64,000 bases of DNA from a virus: IMG/VR virus record IMGVR_UViG_3300033233_000017, positions 38,727 to 102,726 of that record; one strand, given 5' to 3'. The notes beneath the pieces are model-generated. The model was given only the letters and a program-made list of their open reading frames with translations. It made no database searches and was not told the origin of the DNA. Position numbers and translations under genes: made by a program. Below, one piece after another: positions 41,284 to 50,849 of this stretch. Numbering within the stretch: the stretch's first letter is position 1; the number at the start of each line of letters is the position of its first letter.

Positions 41284-41677
41284 CGTTGTTGTCCTGGTCT
41301 TCGGCCTGCACGTCGATCACGCGCTCCTCGGAAGCTTTCCGCTCCATCTCCTCGATCATGGATTCGAAGGAGCGCCTGCGCGTGTCTCCGTTGACCTGTG
41401 ACTGCATGATGTTGGTAGTCACCGAGACCCCGTTAGGGCCTTTGTCGTAGCCCAGAATCCGGCTCATGATCTCGCGGACTTTATTGTTGTCTGCCTTCAG
41501 CCCGCGTTTCATCGACTCCCAGTATTCGTCGGTCACTTCCGTCGCAATACTCATGAGCTTGCGTTCGACCGTTTTGCGGAAGGCGCGCTTGGTCATGACG
41601 CGAGCGGGACGTCGCGCAGGCGGTTGCGACTCCTGAGTGGTGGCAACTGCCGTGGTGATGTTCGGTTCTTCAGGCAA
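41276..41677 (-). CDS. Terminase small subunit candidate, 133 aa
   Basis: I start at TTG 41677, after AAGGAGAAG at 6 bases; the longer frame to 41782 overlaps the pectate-lyase gene and looks like shadow. The product is charged and helical (RKTVERKLMSIATEVTDEYW, DNNKVREIMSRILGYDKG) with an acidic C-terminus. It overlaps the large subunit by 8 bases, the usual arrangement of TerS and TerL. I see no clear helix-turn-helix, so the call rests mainly on position. Confidence 0.55.
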   Translation of the reverse strand: MPEEPNITTAVATTQESQPPARRPARVMTKRAFRKTVERKLMSIATEVTDEYWESMKRGLKADNNKVREIMSRILGYDKGPNGVSVTTNIMQSQVNGDTRRRSFESMIEEMERKASEERVIDVQAEDQDNNDE

Positions 41678-41690
41678 AAGGAACTTCTCC

Positions 41691-43313
41691 TTACTGATTT
41701 GGCATCCCCGCACTGGTCGCATGTGCGGTCGTTCCGTCGAAAATGAAACTCTGCATACTGCACTTGTTGATCGTGGTTCCAACCGTCATGCCGCCAAGCA
41801 CCGTCGTCGGCCATACGAAGGTCTTAGCTGCCGCTCCTTGGCAGAGCACGAAGTCGAGTTGTTGCCCCGCGACCGCATTCACGAGCGTTGAAGAGGTCAC
41901 GTTTGACGTCAACGACATCCAGAACTTCCCGCCCATGGATGCGTAGAACACAGGCGTGGCGCTCGATGCGACGTAAGCCGGATGCGTGCTTGCTCGCGAC
42001 ATCGAGAATGGGTTCGTCGCGCCTGACAACACGGGGTCCTCGACCGTCCATTTAGTCACGCCAAGACCCGTACCGTCCAGATAGTAGAAGTAATCGTCAA
42101 GGTGGGTCGGGGTGTACGTGTCCCGGATCACTGGTCGAACGAACTTCACGTTCCCGATCTTCTCTCCGCCGCCGCTTGCCCTATAAATCACCACCGCTGT
42201 CTTCACCGTGGCGTTAATATTTGGGTTGCTGTTGACGACATGGAGATCCTGGAAGGTCACCACCGGACAGGACTGATACCACCGATCCCAATAGACGGAG
42301 AACATGGAGTTGCTGACCAGCGGGCGGTCGAACAGGATCACTCCCCCCACGCCACTTGTTCCCGTGGACCATGCGCAGTTGCTCATGATCCCGGAGACGG
42401 GCTCGCTATCCGCGTGCAGGTTGCGAATGGCTATGTCCACGGGGGGACTGGTGTTATCGAGATGGAAGAGACTCACGCTGAATCCACACCCAGAGTTGTT
42501 GTAGGTGTGAATTCCATCGAAAAGGATACGCTTCAGGCTCTCCGCTGTAAGGTTTGGCTCGATGTCCACACCGCATTGCGGATCAGCGCCGGTCGTATTC
42601 GAGAAGAAGGAGTCCCGAATCGTCACGTCGATCCCGCTGATGAGCGAGAGCCCCTGCCTGCGGTTGTTGTTCGCGCTCACGCTTTGCAAGACCACCCGGA
42701 GCGGAACCGACGACCCCGTCCCGATGTAGAACCCGTCCCCTCCTGAGTCGTTCGCAGCGACCCCCTCGATCCGGATGTCGCTACCTCCACGAATGGCGAT
42801 GGCGTGATTGGCTGAACCAGAATACTCGGCCTTCGGCATTTGAAAGATCGACCCATAACCGATGATGGTGACGTTCGGCACGTCCGTGATCGCTATCAGG
42901 TTTTGTTGTGCCGTGAATCCCGCTTTCGCCATAAACACAGTCCCCGGATCAATGTGAATCGTAGAGTTTCCAGGGATTGCGGTTGGCCCAATCAAGTAGC
43001 GCACCGTGGGCTTGGGAATGTGCAAGGTTTTCCCGACCGCCGCCGCCAACGCGCTGGCGAACGCCGCGCTGTCGTCCGTCGTGCCGTCTCCGACCATGCC
43101 GTAGCTTCGAGCGTTAGTGTTGATCGCAAGACCGCCATAGGCGTCCGTCGCCGGGATACAGTCGGTCATCGCGATGGCGGAGCAGGCTGGCTTGCCGTTT
43201 AGGTGTTGGGCGCTGATTGGCCCAAACATGCCGACGCCGCTCTGCGCATGGCAGGACAGCGCACAGAGGGAAGTGAAAATGCTTCGCAGGATCTTGTAAC
43301 TTATTCTCGACAT
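41691..43313 (-). CDS. Secreted pectate-lyase-fold protein (tailspike-like)
   Basis: ATG 43313 after GGAGACGGAG begins a signal peptide (MSRISYKILRSIFTSLCALS); an upstream frame to 43373 is rejected. The mature protein shows the pectate-lyase superfamily start near residue 66 (RSYGMVGDGTTDDSAAFASA) and right-handed beta-helix turns (DIRIEGVAANDSGGDGFYIG, GIDVTIRDSF). The last 120 residues are a separate beta domain. Such folds degrade capsule or other polysaccharide in tailspikes, but a Sec signal peptide is unusual for a virion protein. Its start resembles the signal-peptide gene at 55533-56033. Confidence 0.75.
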   Translation of the reverse strand: MSRISYKILRSIFTSLCALSCHAQSGVGMFGPISAQHLNGKPACSAIAMTDCIPATDAYGGLAINTNARSYGMVGDGTTDDSAAFASALAAAVGKTLHIPKPTVRYLIGPTAIPGNSTIHIDPGTVFMAKAGFTAQQNLIAITDVPNVTIIGYGSIFQMPKAEYSGSANHAIAIRGGSDIRIEGVAANDSGGDGFYIGTGSSVPLRVVLQSVSANNNRRQGLSLISGIDVTIRDSFFSNTTGADPQCGVDIEPNLTAESLKRILFDGIHTYNNSGCGFSVSLFHLDNTSPPVDIAIRNLHADSEPVSGIMSNCAWSTGTSGVGGVILFDRPLVSNSMFSVYWDRWYQSCPVVTFQDLHVVNSNPNINATVKTAVVIYRASGGGEKIGNVKFVRPVIRDTYTPTHLDDYFYYLDGTGLGVTKWTVEDPVLSGATNPFSMSRASTHPAYVASSATPVFYASMGGKFWMSLTSNVTSSTLVNAVAGQQLDFVLCQGAAAKTFVWPTTVLGGMTVGTTINKCSMQSFIFDGTTAHATSAGMPNQ

Positions 43314-43324
43314 CTCCGTCTCCC

Positions 43325-43338
43325 ATATGCGCACGTAC
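43325..43338. repeat. Dispersed palindrome copy (ATATGCGCACGTAC)
   Basis: Variant with A at position 1, in the 31-base gap immediately upstream of the pectate-lyase-fold gene, between the preceding stop and the ribosome-binding site. Confidence 0.65.
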
Positions 43339-43344
43339 GCGCAG

Positions 43345-43566
43345 TTAGGCTCCCGGTGGTAGCGGTTCGACAACGCCGATACTGGCCCAGAATTTGCGCC
43401 AGTCGTCGTAGATGCGCAGCATCCTCTTGTCCCACTCCAACCGCATCGACGGGTCCATGGTCTCTCGTACAGTCGCGGCGTAGTTAAATGCCGCGACTAC
43501 GATTCCCTCTCCAGGGAGGGAACCCTTGAACTCCACCGCAATCGTCTTTACTACTGGATCGGCCAT
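43345..43566 (-). CDS. Hypothetical protein, 73 aa
   Basis: ATG 43566 follows AAGGAGACC. The product (VKTIAVEFKGSLPGEGIVVA; then helix RLEWDKRMLRIYDDWRKFWA) is compact, with a beta hairpin and a C-terminal amphipathic helix. The upstream in-frame extension to 43683 overlaps the membrane-protein gene and is rejected. Unknown function; it lies between a membrane/coiled-coil gene and the secreted lyase-fold gene, all spaced by about 10-30 bases. Confidence 0.6.
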   Translation of the reverse strand: MADPVVKTIAVEFKGSLPGEGIVVAAFNYAATVRETMDPSMRLEWDKRMLRIYDDWRKFWASIGVVEPLPPGA

Positions 43567-43576
43567 GCCGGTCTCC

Positions 43577-44056
43577 TTAGCGCCGTGGATGGCGCGGATG
43601 TAACTCTTCCTCTGGTTCCGGTTCAGGTTCCCGTTCACGGAACGCTGAGATCGGTTTTCTGCTCCGAATCCACTGTCCGGCAAATTGGCTCAATAAGCCC
43701 AAGGCGATTCCGCTCAATAGGTACATCTGCAACTGCGAATTCGACTCCAAGCGCGATAACCGCTGTTCAATCACAATGGCGCTGACCTCGCTGGCGCGAG
43801 TCTCCAGGGAGCGCAGACGCGCCGAATGGTCCGCCAACTTCTCCACAAACGGTTGATGGCCGGAGGGGTCCGTCTCTGTGGGTCCGTAGGGATTAGCGAT
43901 CTGTGCCACCAGCGCTAAGCACAACCCGACCGCCAAAGTGACCAGTGCTGCCATGCGCAATCCAACTAAAGCGTAGGCCAGTATTGGGATGCGACGGATC
44001 ACGTACCAGATCAGTCTCAGCGTCGAATGCATCCAAACTCCATGCAGTTTTTTCAC
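43577..44056 (-). CDS. Membrane protein with two spans and a coiled coil, 159 aa
   Basis: GTG 44056 is preceded by AGGAGA; the longer frame to 44221 overlaps the secreted fibronectin-like gene. Hydrophobic segments lie near residues 22-46 (LVGLRMAALVTLAVGLCLAL) and 104-124 (LYLLSGIALGLL-like), flanking a charged coiled coil (EKLADHSARLRSLETRASEV), and a Pro/Glu-rich tail follows. This could be a holin/spanin-type or an envelope-anchoring protein; no lytic enzyme is adjacent. Topology is inferred from hydrophobicity only. Confidence 0.6.
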   Translation of the reverse strand: MKKLHGVWMHSTLRLIWYVIRRIPILAYALVGLRMAALVTLAVGLCLALVAQIANPYGPTETDPSGHQPFVEKLADHSARLRSLETRASEVSAIVIEQRLSRLESNSQLQMYLLSGIALGLLSQFAGQWIRSRKPISAFREREPEPEPEEELHPRHPRR

Positions 44057-44076
44057 GTACGTCTCCTGGGTGAGTA

Positions 44077-47000
44077 TCAGGGTATCGCGGCAATCTGCGT
44101 TTCCCCGGTGGTGATGACGATGCCGTTGACATCGGTGAATTTGAGACGGTAGTACAGAATCCGTTGCGGAAGCGCCGGAATCTTCAGCGTGCATCCCGTT
44201 CCGCAGGACAGTGGGCTCCAAGTTTCGCTAGCCCAGTAAAACGGATTGGTGGTTTGGTCAATCGTCGCGCTATTGGCGATACACGCTTCGGCGCGACTGG
44301 CGCAGGCGAAGGTCGGGGTATACCCGAACTCCGCGTAGACTCCGGTGATAACAGCGGGCAACTGCCCGATCTGAACCGTGTGCGGTTGGAACGTGGAACG
44401 GTTGGTGCTGTCGAACGCGGGCCATCCAGGGTTCTTGAACAGGAACAGCATATTGCGTTCCATCTCCGCGTTCAGATTCAGGCTGTACAGCCAGTTGGCG
44501 TTGGGTAGGCTCTTGGCGGTCCACCCGGACTGCAAACGCGGCCATGTGAAGACTTTCGAGATGGTCCGCGCACGCCGCCCGCTTCGATCCGCGTTCTCCA
44601 CGCCGATCTGGGAGACGTTTGCGAGGTAGGGGCGCGCATCGCCCACGCACAGATCGTTGCGTTCGGTATCTAGAAGCGCCACGCAACTGATATCAGTCAC
44701 ATGCGGAGAACTGACATACAGGGCACCCGGCGTCGAACCCGAGACGCACTCGTTGGCAAGCAGCGCCACGCAGTAGGTGTAGGGCTTAGTGTCGTCGATC
44801 ACCGATCCCGGTCCGCTGATATCAAGCAACGGATGGCGTCCGGAAGCAGCGAAAGTGGGGAACAACTTTCGGTTCATGCCTGCACCCAACACGAGGCGGT
44901 ATACCGTCGTCATTCCCGGAACCAGGGTGGCCGACGTTCCGAAGTTAGTTGGAGAGTCTTCCCCGAACGGGCGCGCATCCAGAGCCCACCGTTTCTCCCG
45001 CTCCGGCGCGGAGAGTTGCGTGATCCCGACATGCGAGAGACTGGCGGTCGTCATGTCGGTCGCAGGCACAGCGAAGGGAGCGTTCGACGACACCGCGTAC
45101 ATCGGGTTGCTGGTGGGAAAGAGATCCGCAGGGGTGCTTCCTTTCCGCACCCGGTAGACCCCGCCCTCCTTCGGATCTGCCGTAAGCGCCCATCCACCGT
45201 TCACCGCTCGCGTCCCGGTGACGGCGCGCGAATCCACGATCACTGTGTTCCCGCTGGTGTTCACGCCATGCGGGTCAGCCGCGTAATTCCAGTACCATTG
45301 GCCGCTGTGGTTCCCGGCGCTGTTGCTGTCGTTCACGTTGGCCGCATCCGGCATCGCCAGTAGATAGTCGCCTGCCAGATGCGTCAACATGGGGTGGTCG
45401 GTCGCGGTTCCGAGTTTGCGCTCCACGGTCCAACTCAGCCCTGCGCGGGCCAGCAGGCGCATAAACTCCCACTGCCCTGCTGTGGAATTGTAAGCCTGGA
45501 AAGTATCTCCGGGCTGTGCGTCCTGGAGGTAGAACGCCGTAGTGGAGTCTCCGCATTTCCCGGAGTTCCGGGTGGTCTCCTGTGCGCTTGGATCTAAATC
45601 GCAGGGCTCGCCATCGACTCCGATGGTGCTGCATTTTCGCAAGTCAGTGGGCCAGTTGTACACATAGGTCAGATTCGAGGGCGGTCCGGGGCATACATCG
45701 CAGCTTGAGCCAATCGTGCAGAGCGCCACGTCGGTGAGCAGTTTGGCCTTGTAGGGTCCGCAACCGGTGTTGGTATTAGCCGCACCAAGCACCCCTCCAC
45801 AGCCAGCGCCCGTGAAATCCTCTCCGCCTCCGCCGACCCAGGTGCCTGCCGAGTTCAGATCGGAGGAATGTGAAGTGCCCCACCGTTTCGGCCACTTCCC
45901 TGTCCAAGTATCCGTGGCCGCAATCACCTGATGTGCCGCGTAATCGTAGACGAACAGCCAGCCTAAACGGTCCTGCGAATTGGCGTAGCTTCCGGCTTGG
46001 CAGGAGAGCAGGAGGTGGCTGGAGTAAGTGCCCCGGCCCACCCCGCAGTTGGTGAAGAAGGCTGGATCGAAGGTCTTGCCGTCGAGCGCGGCGAAGGCGA
46101 TCAACTGCTGCGTCACGTCCACGCCTTCATCGGTGTAAGCGATCAGCGCCGGGTCCGCTCCGGTGGTTCCATCCCAGTTCTGCTGCGAATTTGCTGGATG
46201 TGGCGTGCCGCCGATGTAACTGCCCTTGACTACCCGTACGTGATTCGCGGTGTTCTTGTCCACCGCCAAGCAGTACCACGCGTTCGCGTCCACCGTGCTC
46301 CAGATCGCTGGACCCGCGCCTTGATGCCAGGAGCCGCAATCGGTGAGGTTGTAATTGGCCGTCGACGGAACGCTCATCCGGGAGAGCAATCGGGCTTCCC
46401 CGGTGAGTGCGTTGACCCAGTAGAGCACTCCCGAGATCGCGCAGTGATAGCCGCCGTCAGAGGTCTGGACGCGAGAACAATCCTCCGAGTTCCCCGAGGT
46501 GTCCCAGTAGTAGATCGAGGTTTCCCTCGGAGCGAGACGTATGTAGGTGATGGCGAGGGTGTGCGTAGAACTGGTTTTCTTTCGCACCAGCACCTTGGTC
46601 TGAAGCTTCAGGGTGTACGCGCCATCGGCGGGACCGGATTGCAGGATCAGCGCCGTGGGGTTTACCACCCGCGAGACGCGGTATTGGGTTCCTCCGATCA
46701 GCACTTTGGTCCCGTTGACCCAGGACGGATTAAAATAATTCCCCGACGTGCGGGTCGCCGTAGTGCCGCTGATGGTGACGCTAGTGGAGCGGGTAGCCAG
46801 ATCGTAGTAATCCAGCGTCCGCACCCGCCCGGTCACCGTCCAATCGCCCATCCCTCCGTTGCGCGTGGCTGGAGCCAGCGTGTACGTGGAGTTGGAGGGC
46901 ACCGAAGCCACAGGGACTACCAATTCCACCAACTTCGAACCGCAACCGCCTGTCCTCAGAACGTCCAGGCATATCTCTACCGTGCGGTCGTTTGTGGACG

Positions 47001-47886
47001 CGGTAGCGCAGTTTCCGCTGGTGCAGGCGGACTGCATCTGAATCTCCAGATTGTCGAGACCGTGCGCCGAAGCGCCGGCTCCGGCGAGCGTAGGGTTCTT
47101 GCTAGTCTCGTAGTTCACTTCGAGCCAGTTTTCGCCGCCCGCCTGCCCGCTGCCGGTGTAAGTGGCCGAATTCGCGTCGGAGGTGAGGATGTAGGACGGG
47201 TTATTCCACAGGCCCGGACCGCCCATGTCGGTAGCTGACACCGGAACGACGGGCGTGTACGTGTTCGAGGACTCAGGCGGAGTTGCCGGAATCGCTAACA
47301 GCCCCGTGTTTGGGTCGATGATGCGCTGCGTCGGGACGTTTCCAGCATGTGTCCAGCGCGGCGTGACATCCAGCGTCGGCCACAGTGCCTCTCCGGGGAA
47401 CGCGGCATCTCCGGGGAATGGATCGTTGACCGTGTAGCCTATCGGAACGTTCGTAGTGGTGAACTGCCCCGTGGTGGTGTCCACCCCGCAGGTGATCTGG
47501 AAATAGTGCTGCGTGTTGGCCTGAAGCGCACGACTGTACTTTGCCACACCGTCCGAACTCCACTCTGCCACCCGCTTCCCGACCACCACCATGCGCCGTA
47601 CGCCAGAGTTTACGCTGCTCGTGCGGGCATCGCTATTCGCTCCGGTGAACAGCGCCGCGTTGACGTCATGTATGGGCGCATACGTTCCGCTGAAATCATT
47701 CACCTGCGACACCTTGAGAGTACAGGCGTCGGTGCTTGGCGCGGTGTAGACGATGACGGCTTGCGTAGCTGTCGTTCCGGTCACAGTCAACCCGGTTATC
47801 GCGGCCTGCGCGGTGACCGAGACCGCAAGTAGAGCGGCTTTCCAAATCCAGTACGATGCGTGACTCATGGCGTTATTTTTGCTCAC
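44077..47886 (-). CDS. Secreted fibronectin-like surface protein, 1269 aa
   Basis: The start region has a signal-peptide-like segment (ASYWIWKAALLAVSVTAQAA) followed by a fibronectin-type beta module (ITGLTVTGTTATQAVIVYTA). The long beta-rich remainder has many cysteines in pairs (CGVGRGTYSSHLLLSC), consistent with disulfides in an exported protein. Six-bladed or sandwich-like repeats are possible. It overlaps the upstream lyase gene as ATGA. Its style is that of large acidobacterial secreted proteins. A role as a secreted or cell-attached adhesin/fibre is inferred; no catalytic motif is visible. Confidence 0.65.
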   Translation of the reverse strand: MSKNNAMSHASYWIWKAALLAVSVTAQAAITGLTVTGTTATQAVIVYTAPSTDACTLKVSQVNDFSGTYAPIHDVNAALFTGANSDARTSSVNSGVRRMVVVGKRVAEWSSDGVAKYSRALQANTQHYFQITCGVDTTTGQFTTTNVPIGYTVNDPFPGDAAFPGEALWPTLDVTPRWTHAGNVPTQRIIDPNTGLLAIPATPPESSNTYTPVVPVSATDMGGPGLWNNPSYILTSDANSATYTGSGQAGGENWLEVNYETSKNPTLAGAGASAHGLDNLEIQMQSACTSGNCATASTNDRTVEICLDVLRTGGCGSKLVELVVPVASVPSNSTYTLAPATRNGGMGDWTVTGRVRTLDYYDLATRSTSVTISGTTATRTSGNYFNPSWVNGTKVLIGGTQYRVSRVVNPTALILQSGPADGAYTLKLQTKVLVRKKTSSTHTLAITYIRLAPRETSIYYWDTSGNSEDCSRVQTSDGGYHCAISGVLYWVNALTGEARLLSRMSVPSTANYNLTDCGSWHQGAGPAIWSTVDANAWYCLAVDKNTANHVRVVKGSYIGGTPHPANSQQNWDGTTGADPALIAYTDEGVDVTQQLIAFAALDGKTFDPAFFTNCGVGRGTYSSHLLLSCQAGSYANSQDRLGWLFVYDYAAHQVIAATDTWTGKWPKRWGTSHSSDLNSAGTWVGGGGEDFTGAGCGGVLGAANTNTGCGPYKAKLLTDVALCTIGSSCDVCPGPPSNLTYVYNWPTDLRKCSTIGVDGEPCDLDPSAQETTRNSGKCGDSTTAFYLQDAQPGDTFQAYNSTAGQWEFMRLLARAGLSWTVERKLGTATDHPMLTHLAGDYLLAMPDAANVNDSNSAGNHSGQWYWNYAADPHGVNTSGNTVIVDSRAVTGTRAVNGGWALTADPKEGGVYRVRKGSTPADLFPTSNPMYAVSSNAPFAVPATDMTTASLSHVGITQLSAPEREKRWALDARPFGEDSPTNFGTSATLVPGMTTVYRLVLGAGMNRKLFPTFAASGRHPLLDISGPGSVIDDTKPYTYCVALLANECVSGSTPGALYVSSPHVTDISCVALLDTERNDLCVGDARPYLANVSQIGVENADRSGRRARTISKVFTWPRLQSGWTAKSLPNANWLYSLNLNAEMERNMLFLFKNPGWPAFDSTNRSTFQPHTVQIGQLPAVITGVYAEFGYTPTFACASRAEACIANSATIDQTTNPFYWASETWSPLSCGTGCTLKIPALPQRILYYRLKFTDVNGIVITTGETQIAAIP
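47670..47683. repeat. Dispersed palindrome copy, one mismatch (GTATGGGCGCATAC)
   Basis: Inside the 5' part of the fibronectin-like gene, read as YAPIHD. G replaces Y at position 6. Confidence 0.6.
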
Positions 47887-50846
47887 TGTAACCTCGCCCC
47901 ACTCAGGTTGAATCCACTGATCCGCGCCGCAGGCTGCGGGGGCAACGCCGCGAGAGCGATCCCGATGGTCTGCGGAGAATTAACTACGCCTGTTGTTGTG
48001 GAGGCAACCGATACGGTATCCGTGTAGTTTCCCGCCGTGAGGCCGGTGCAGTCTGCCGTGGCGGTCAGTGAGGTGGCCGCTGAACCAGACGTCGGACTGA
48101 TCGTCAGCCACGCCGCATTTTTGGTCACCGTGAAGTTGTCCAGTGCCCCGCCCGTAGAGGACAGGGAAACACTCTGCGAGGCGGTCGCGCCGCTCCCCGC
48201 TTGGCAGGAAAAGCTCAGGATCGGAGGCGAGAGATTCAGCGAGATCGACAGCGGGGTAACTCCCGAATTATCGAACTCCAGAATCCCCGCGTTGGTCGCG
48301 GTCAGTGTTGCAGATCCGGTGGTGTCAATGGTGACTGTTCCGCCCGCGATAGTCACCCCATAGCTCGCATTTGGGGCCAATCCTGCAATGTAGTGGTGCG
48401 GGGTCCCGGTGTAGGTGTACGTCATCGGGAGAACGGGCGTCTCTGCTTTGGCAAAGGCCACCACACCGAGCCCTGCGACCTGGGCCGCGTCGATATTCGA
48501 CGTCGTGGACGGAGTTACCGCAGCGACCAGTTCTGGGGTTGCCGACGTGTCGATCACCGCCAGATAGTTATCCGCCGTGTGGTCAAAAGCGTTCGGTCGC
48601 ACCTGCACCTGATACAAGGGCAGGTTTGTAGTATTGCACAAGGAATCGTAATTCGACCCGATCTTCTGCGCAATCGCCGCCAAGTGGTTAACTGGCAACA
48701 CCGTGGTCAGAGCACCCTTGAACACGCCTCCGTCAGCGATGTCCAAGCGATGCAGCCCGGTTGCTGGAGGTGTCACCTCGGTAGGGGTTTTTCCGAATTG
48801 CCACATCATCTGGCGATAGTCGTCAGCGTAATAAGTGTTCGTGATGTCATGGACGACGATCACCTTCGGACGCAGGAACATCACCTGCCGAGTCCATTTA
48901 TTTACGTGTACCTTGCTGTCCACTGTGCTTGCTATATAGGACTTCTCCAGGGACACGGCTCGGTAATAAGCATATGCGGAAACTGACTCTTCTGCTCGAT
49001 CTATCTTAGTCGGATGCGTAGTCACATCTGCAAAGTGACCAGGATCACGAGTCGCGCCGTATCCTTGTACCTTCAACCCTCCAGGACGATCCGCGAAAAA
49101 TACAGATTCCTTGGAATTTGTGTAGTTTAGCCTCTCGTTGTGCAGTGAGCTGTGACAACCGCTACCAATGACTGAGTAATTTCTCGCGGACTCACCAAGC
49201 CCATGCACGAGTATATGCGTGTCCCCCCTCTGCACGGTGATGGAGCCGCCATCGAATTGCGTCTTTCCGTTCGCTCCTTGCCCAATCATCGGCCCGCTCC
49301 AGAACGTCACGTAAGTAGCGTCCGAGTCCCAACTTGATCGTGCCACTGCGTAGTTCCCGCCAAGCGTACCGGTCCCACCAAAAAGACGAGAGGCCAACGG
49401 ACCAGTGGTATAGGCGGACGTGGAAGCATCGGGGTTGTAGTAAAGAAAATCCATCGCCACTTCTGGCTTTGATCCCGTATAGGGGTCATCCCATATAGGT
49501 GTTTTCCCTGAAGTGGCCCAAGCCAGCAACCCGGTTTTCGCGGAGTCGTAAAGATTCGCCAGTTTGGACGACTTGGGGTGGCTCAACCTTTCTGCCACGT
49601 AACGGGCGAAAACGAGGTTCCCAAGATAGAAAAATTCAGGTTCGTCGTACCCCCTTGTCACATACTGAAAATCCGGGAATGCAATCCCGTTTGGAGTGAT
49701 CGACCGAAGGTACGCTTCGACCGCATCCCCTATGGGATCAAGCCCGGAGGTTCTCCAGTCCACGCCCCGCAAAAAGAAGGCGTATTGAGATTGCATCAGC
49801 GCGTAAAGTGCATTCGATCCATATGCGTTCCAAGCCTCTCCGCTTCCTCCGGCCACATTCCAGCAGTTTCGATAATCCCGTAGTTTGTTCACGCCAAACA
49901 CGCGGGCATTGATTACTCCGAGCCACTCCGAAGACCTGGAATTCTCATCTGTCGTGGAAAGGTATGTGCTCACGAACGCGTTGAGTTCTCCCGCAAAGTA
50001 ATTGGAGTCTGGGTGCTGGTGATTCGATATAGCCAGATTCCAATGTCGGATATCTTCATCCAGCCACCGATTTAGAACCGCTATCATTGCCGTCCGTTCG
50101 TCCGCCGTCCACTCGTCATAGAACCAGTCATACAAGATCGACATGGACTTAGGATAAAAGCGTTCCGCGAAACAGTCGTCGTTCTGGATGTTGAGGTTAT
50201 AATTAACGCAGTCAGCGTTATAGGTGGGCGCTTCAGCGGCGGTGATGTATCCCACTGACTGGCTATAAGCCGCAACGGTCCATGTACCATTGATCGACGT
50301 ACACCCCCTCGCCCCGGTGACCACCATCGTGTCCCCAACAATAACGTCTGCGTATTGGGTCCAGAGCTTCATGACGTTGCCCGTCGTGCCCCAGTTCTTC
50401 GCGCCATTGGACGGCACGGCGGCATACACATTCCCCCTCACCGTCACCCAGACAGGGGGATCGTCCATAGCTAGACGGATGAATTTAGCCTTCTCGAAAT
50501 ACGTGTGAGCGGTCGCAGGATCGGTCGGATGCAAGACCTGATAGCAGGTCGCCAGTTGCCTCACGCTCTTTTCGAACCATCCCCCCGCATAATCCGGGAT
50601 AATTGGGCTCGAATTGTCTGCGCCGGAGCCCGGAACCATTGTCCCGCTGGTGTCACCAACGGGGTTCGGGAACCGCACAGCTTTACCCAAGTTCGCATCG
50701 CACGCCGCCTTGAGCGCCACCCAATCTGCGGTGTTCGAAGTGGCTTTCGCGCGCAACGCCGCGAGTTGCGTCGAATCTATCAAAAACTGCGGATGCGCGG
50801 CCCACAGGGGAAGCGCAAGGATGACGAAGCAGATCAGTTTTCGCAT
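47883..50846 (-). CDS. Secreted heparinase-like polysaccharide lyase with BACON-like domain
   Basis: The 987-residue protein starts with a signal peptide (MRKLICFVILALPLWAAHPQ). Residues 20-420 form a helical alpha/alpha-toroid-like part with aromatic and His clusters (RHWNLAISNHQHPDSNYFAG), as in heparinase II/III-type lyases. A beta-sandwich part follows (FDGGSITVQRGDTHILVHGL). The last 100 residues (FSCQAGSGATASQSVSLSST, then NAAWLTISPTSGSAATSL) are a BACON-like domain, common in Acidobacteriota and Bacteroidota secreted proteins. It probably cleaves an acidic or capsular polysaccharide outside the cell. Confidence 0.75.
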   Translation of the reverse strand: MRKLICFVILALPLWAAHPQFLIDSTQLAALRAKATSNTADWVALKAACDANLGKAVRFPNPVGDTSGTMVPGSGADNSSPIIPDYAGGWFEKSVRQLATCYQVLHPTDPATAHTYFEKAKFIRLAMDDPPVWVTVRGNVYAAVPSNGAKNWGTTGNVMKLWTQYADVIVGDTMVVTGARGCTSINGTWTVAAYSQSVGYITAAEAPTYNADCVNYNLNIQNDDCFAERFYPKSMSILYDWFYDEWTADERTAMIAVLNRWLDEDIRHWNLAISNHQHPDSNYFAGELNAFVSTYLSTTDENSRSSEWLGVINARVFGVNKLRDYRNCWNVAGGSGEAWNAYGSNALYALMQSQYAFFLRGVDWRTSGLDPIGDAVEAYLRSITPNGIAFPDFQYVTRGYDEPEFFYLGNLVFARYVAERLSHPKSSKLANLYDSAKTGLLAWATSGKTPIWDDPYTGSKPEVAMDFLYYNPDASTSAYTTGPLASRLFGGTGTLGGNYAVARSSWDSDATYVTFWSGPMIGQGANGKTQFDGGSITVQRGDTHILVHGLGESARNYSVIGSGCHSSLHNERLNYTNSKESVFFADRPGGLKVQGYGATRDPGHFADVTTHPTKIDRAEESVSAYAYYRAVSLEKSYIASTVDSKVHVNKWTRQVMFLRPKVIVVHDITNTYYADDYRQMMWQFGKTPTEVTPPATGLHRLDIADGGVFKGALTTVLPVNHLAAIAQKIGSNYDSLCNTTNLPLYQVQVRPNAFDHTADNYLAVIDTSATPELVAAVTPSTTSNIDAAQVAGLGVVAFAKAETPVLPMTYTYTGTPHHYIAGLAPNASYGVTIAGGTVTIDTTGSATLTATNAGILEFDNSGVTPLSISLNLSPPILSFSCQAGSGATASQSVSLSSTGGALDNFTVTKNAAWLTISPTSGSAATSLTATADCTGLTAGNYTDTVSVASTTTGVVNSPQTIGIALAALPPQPAARISGFNLSGARLQ

Positions 50847-50849
50847 GGT

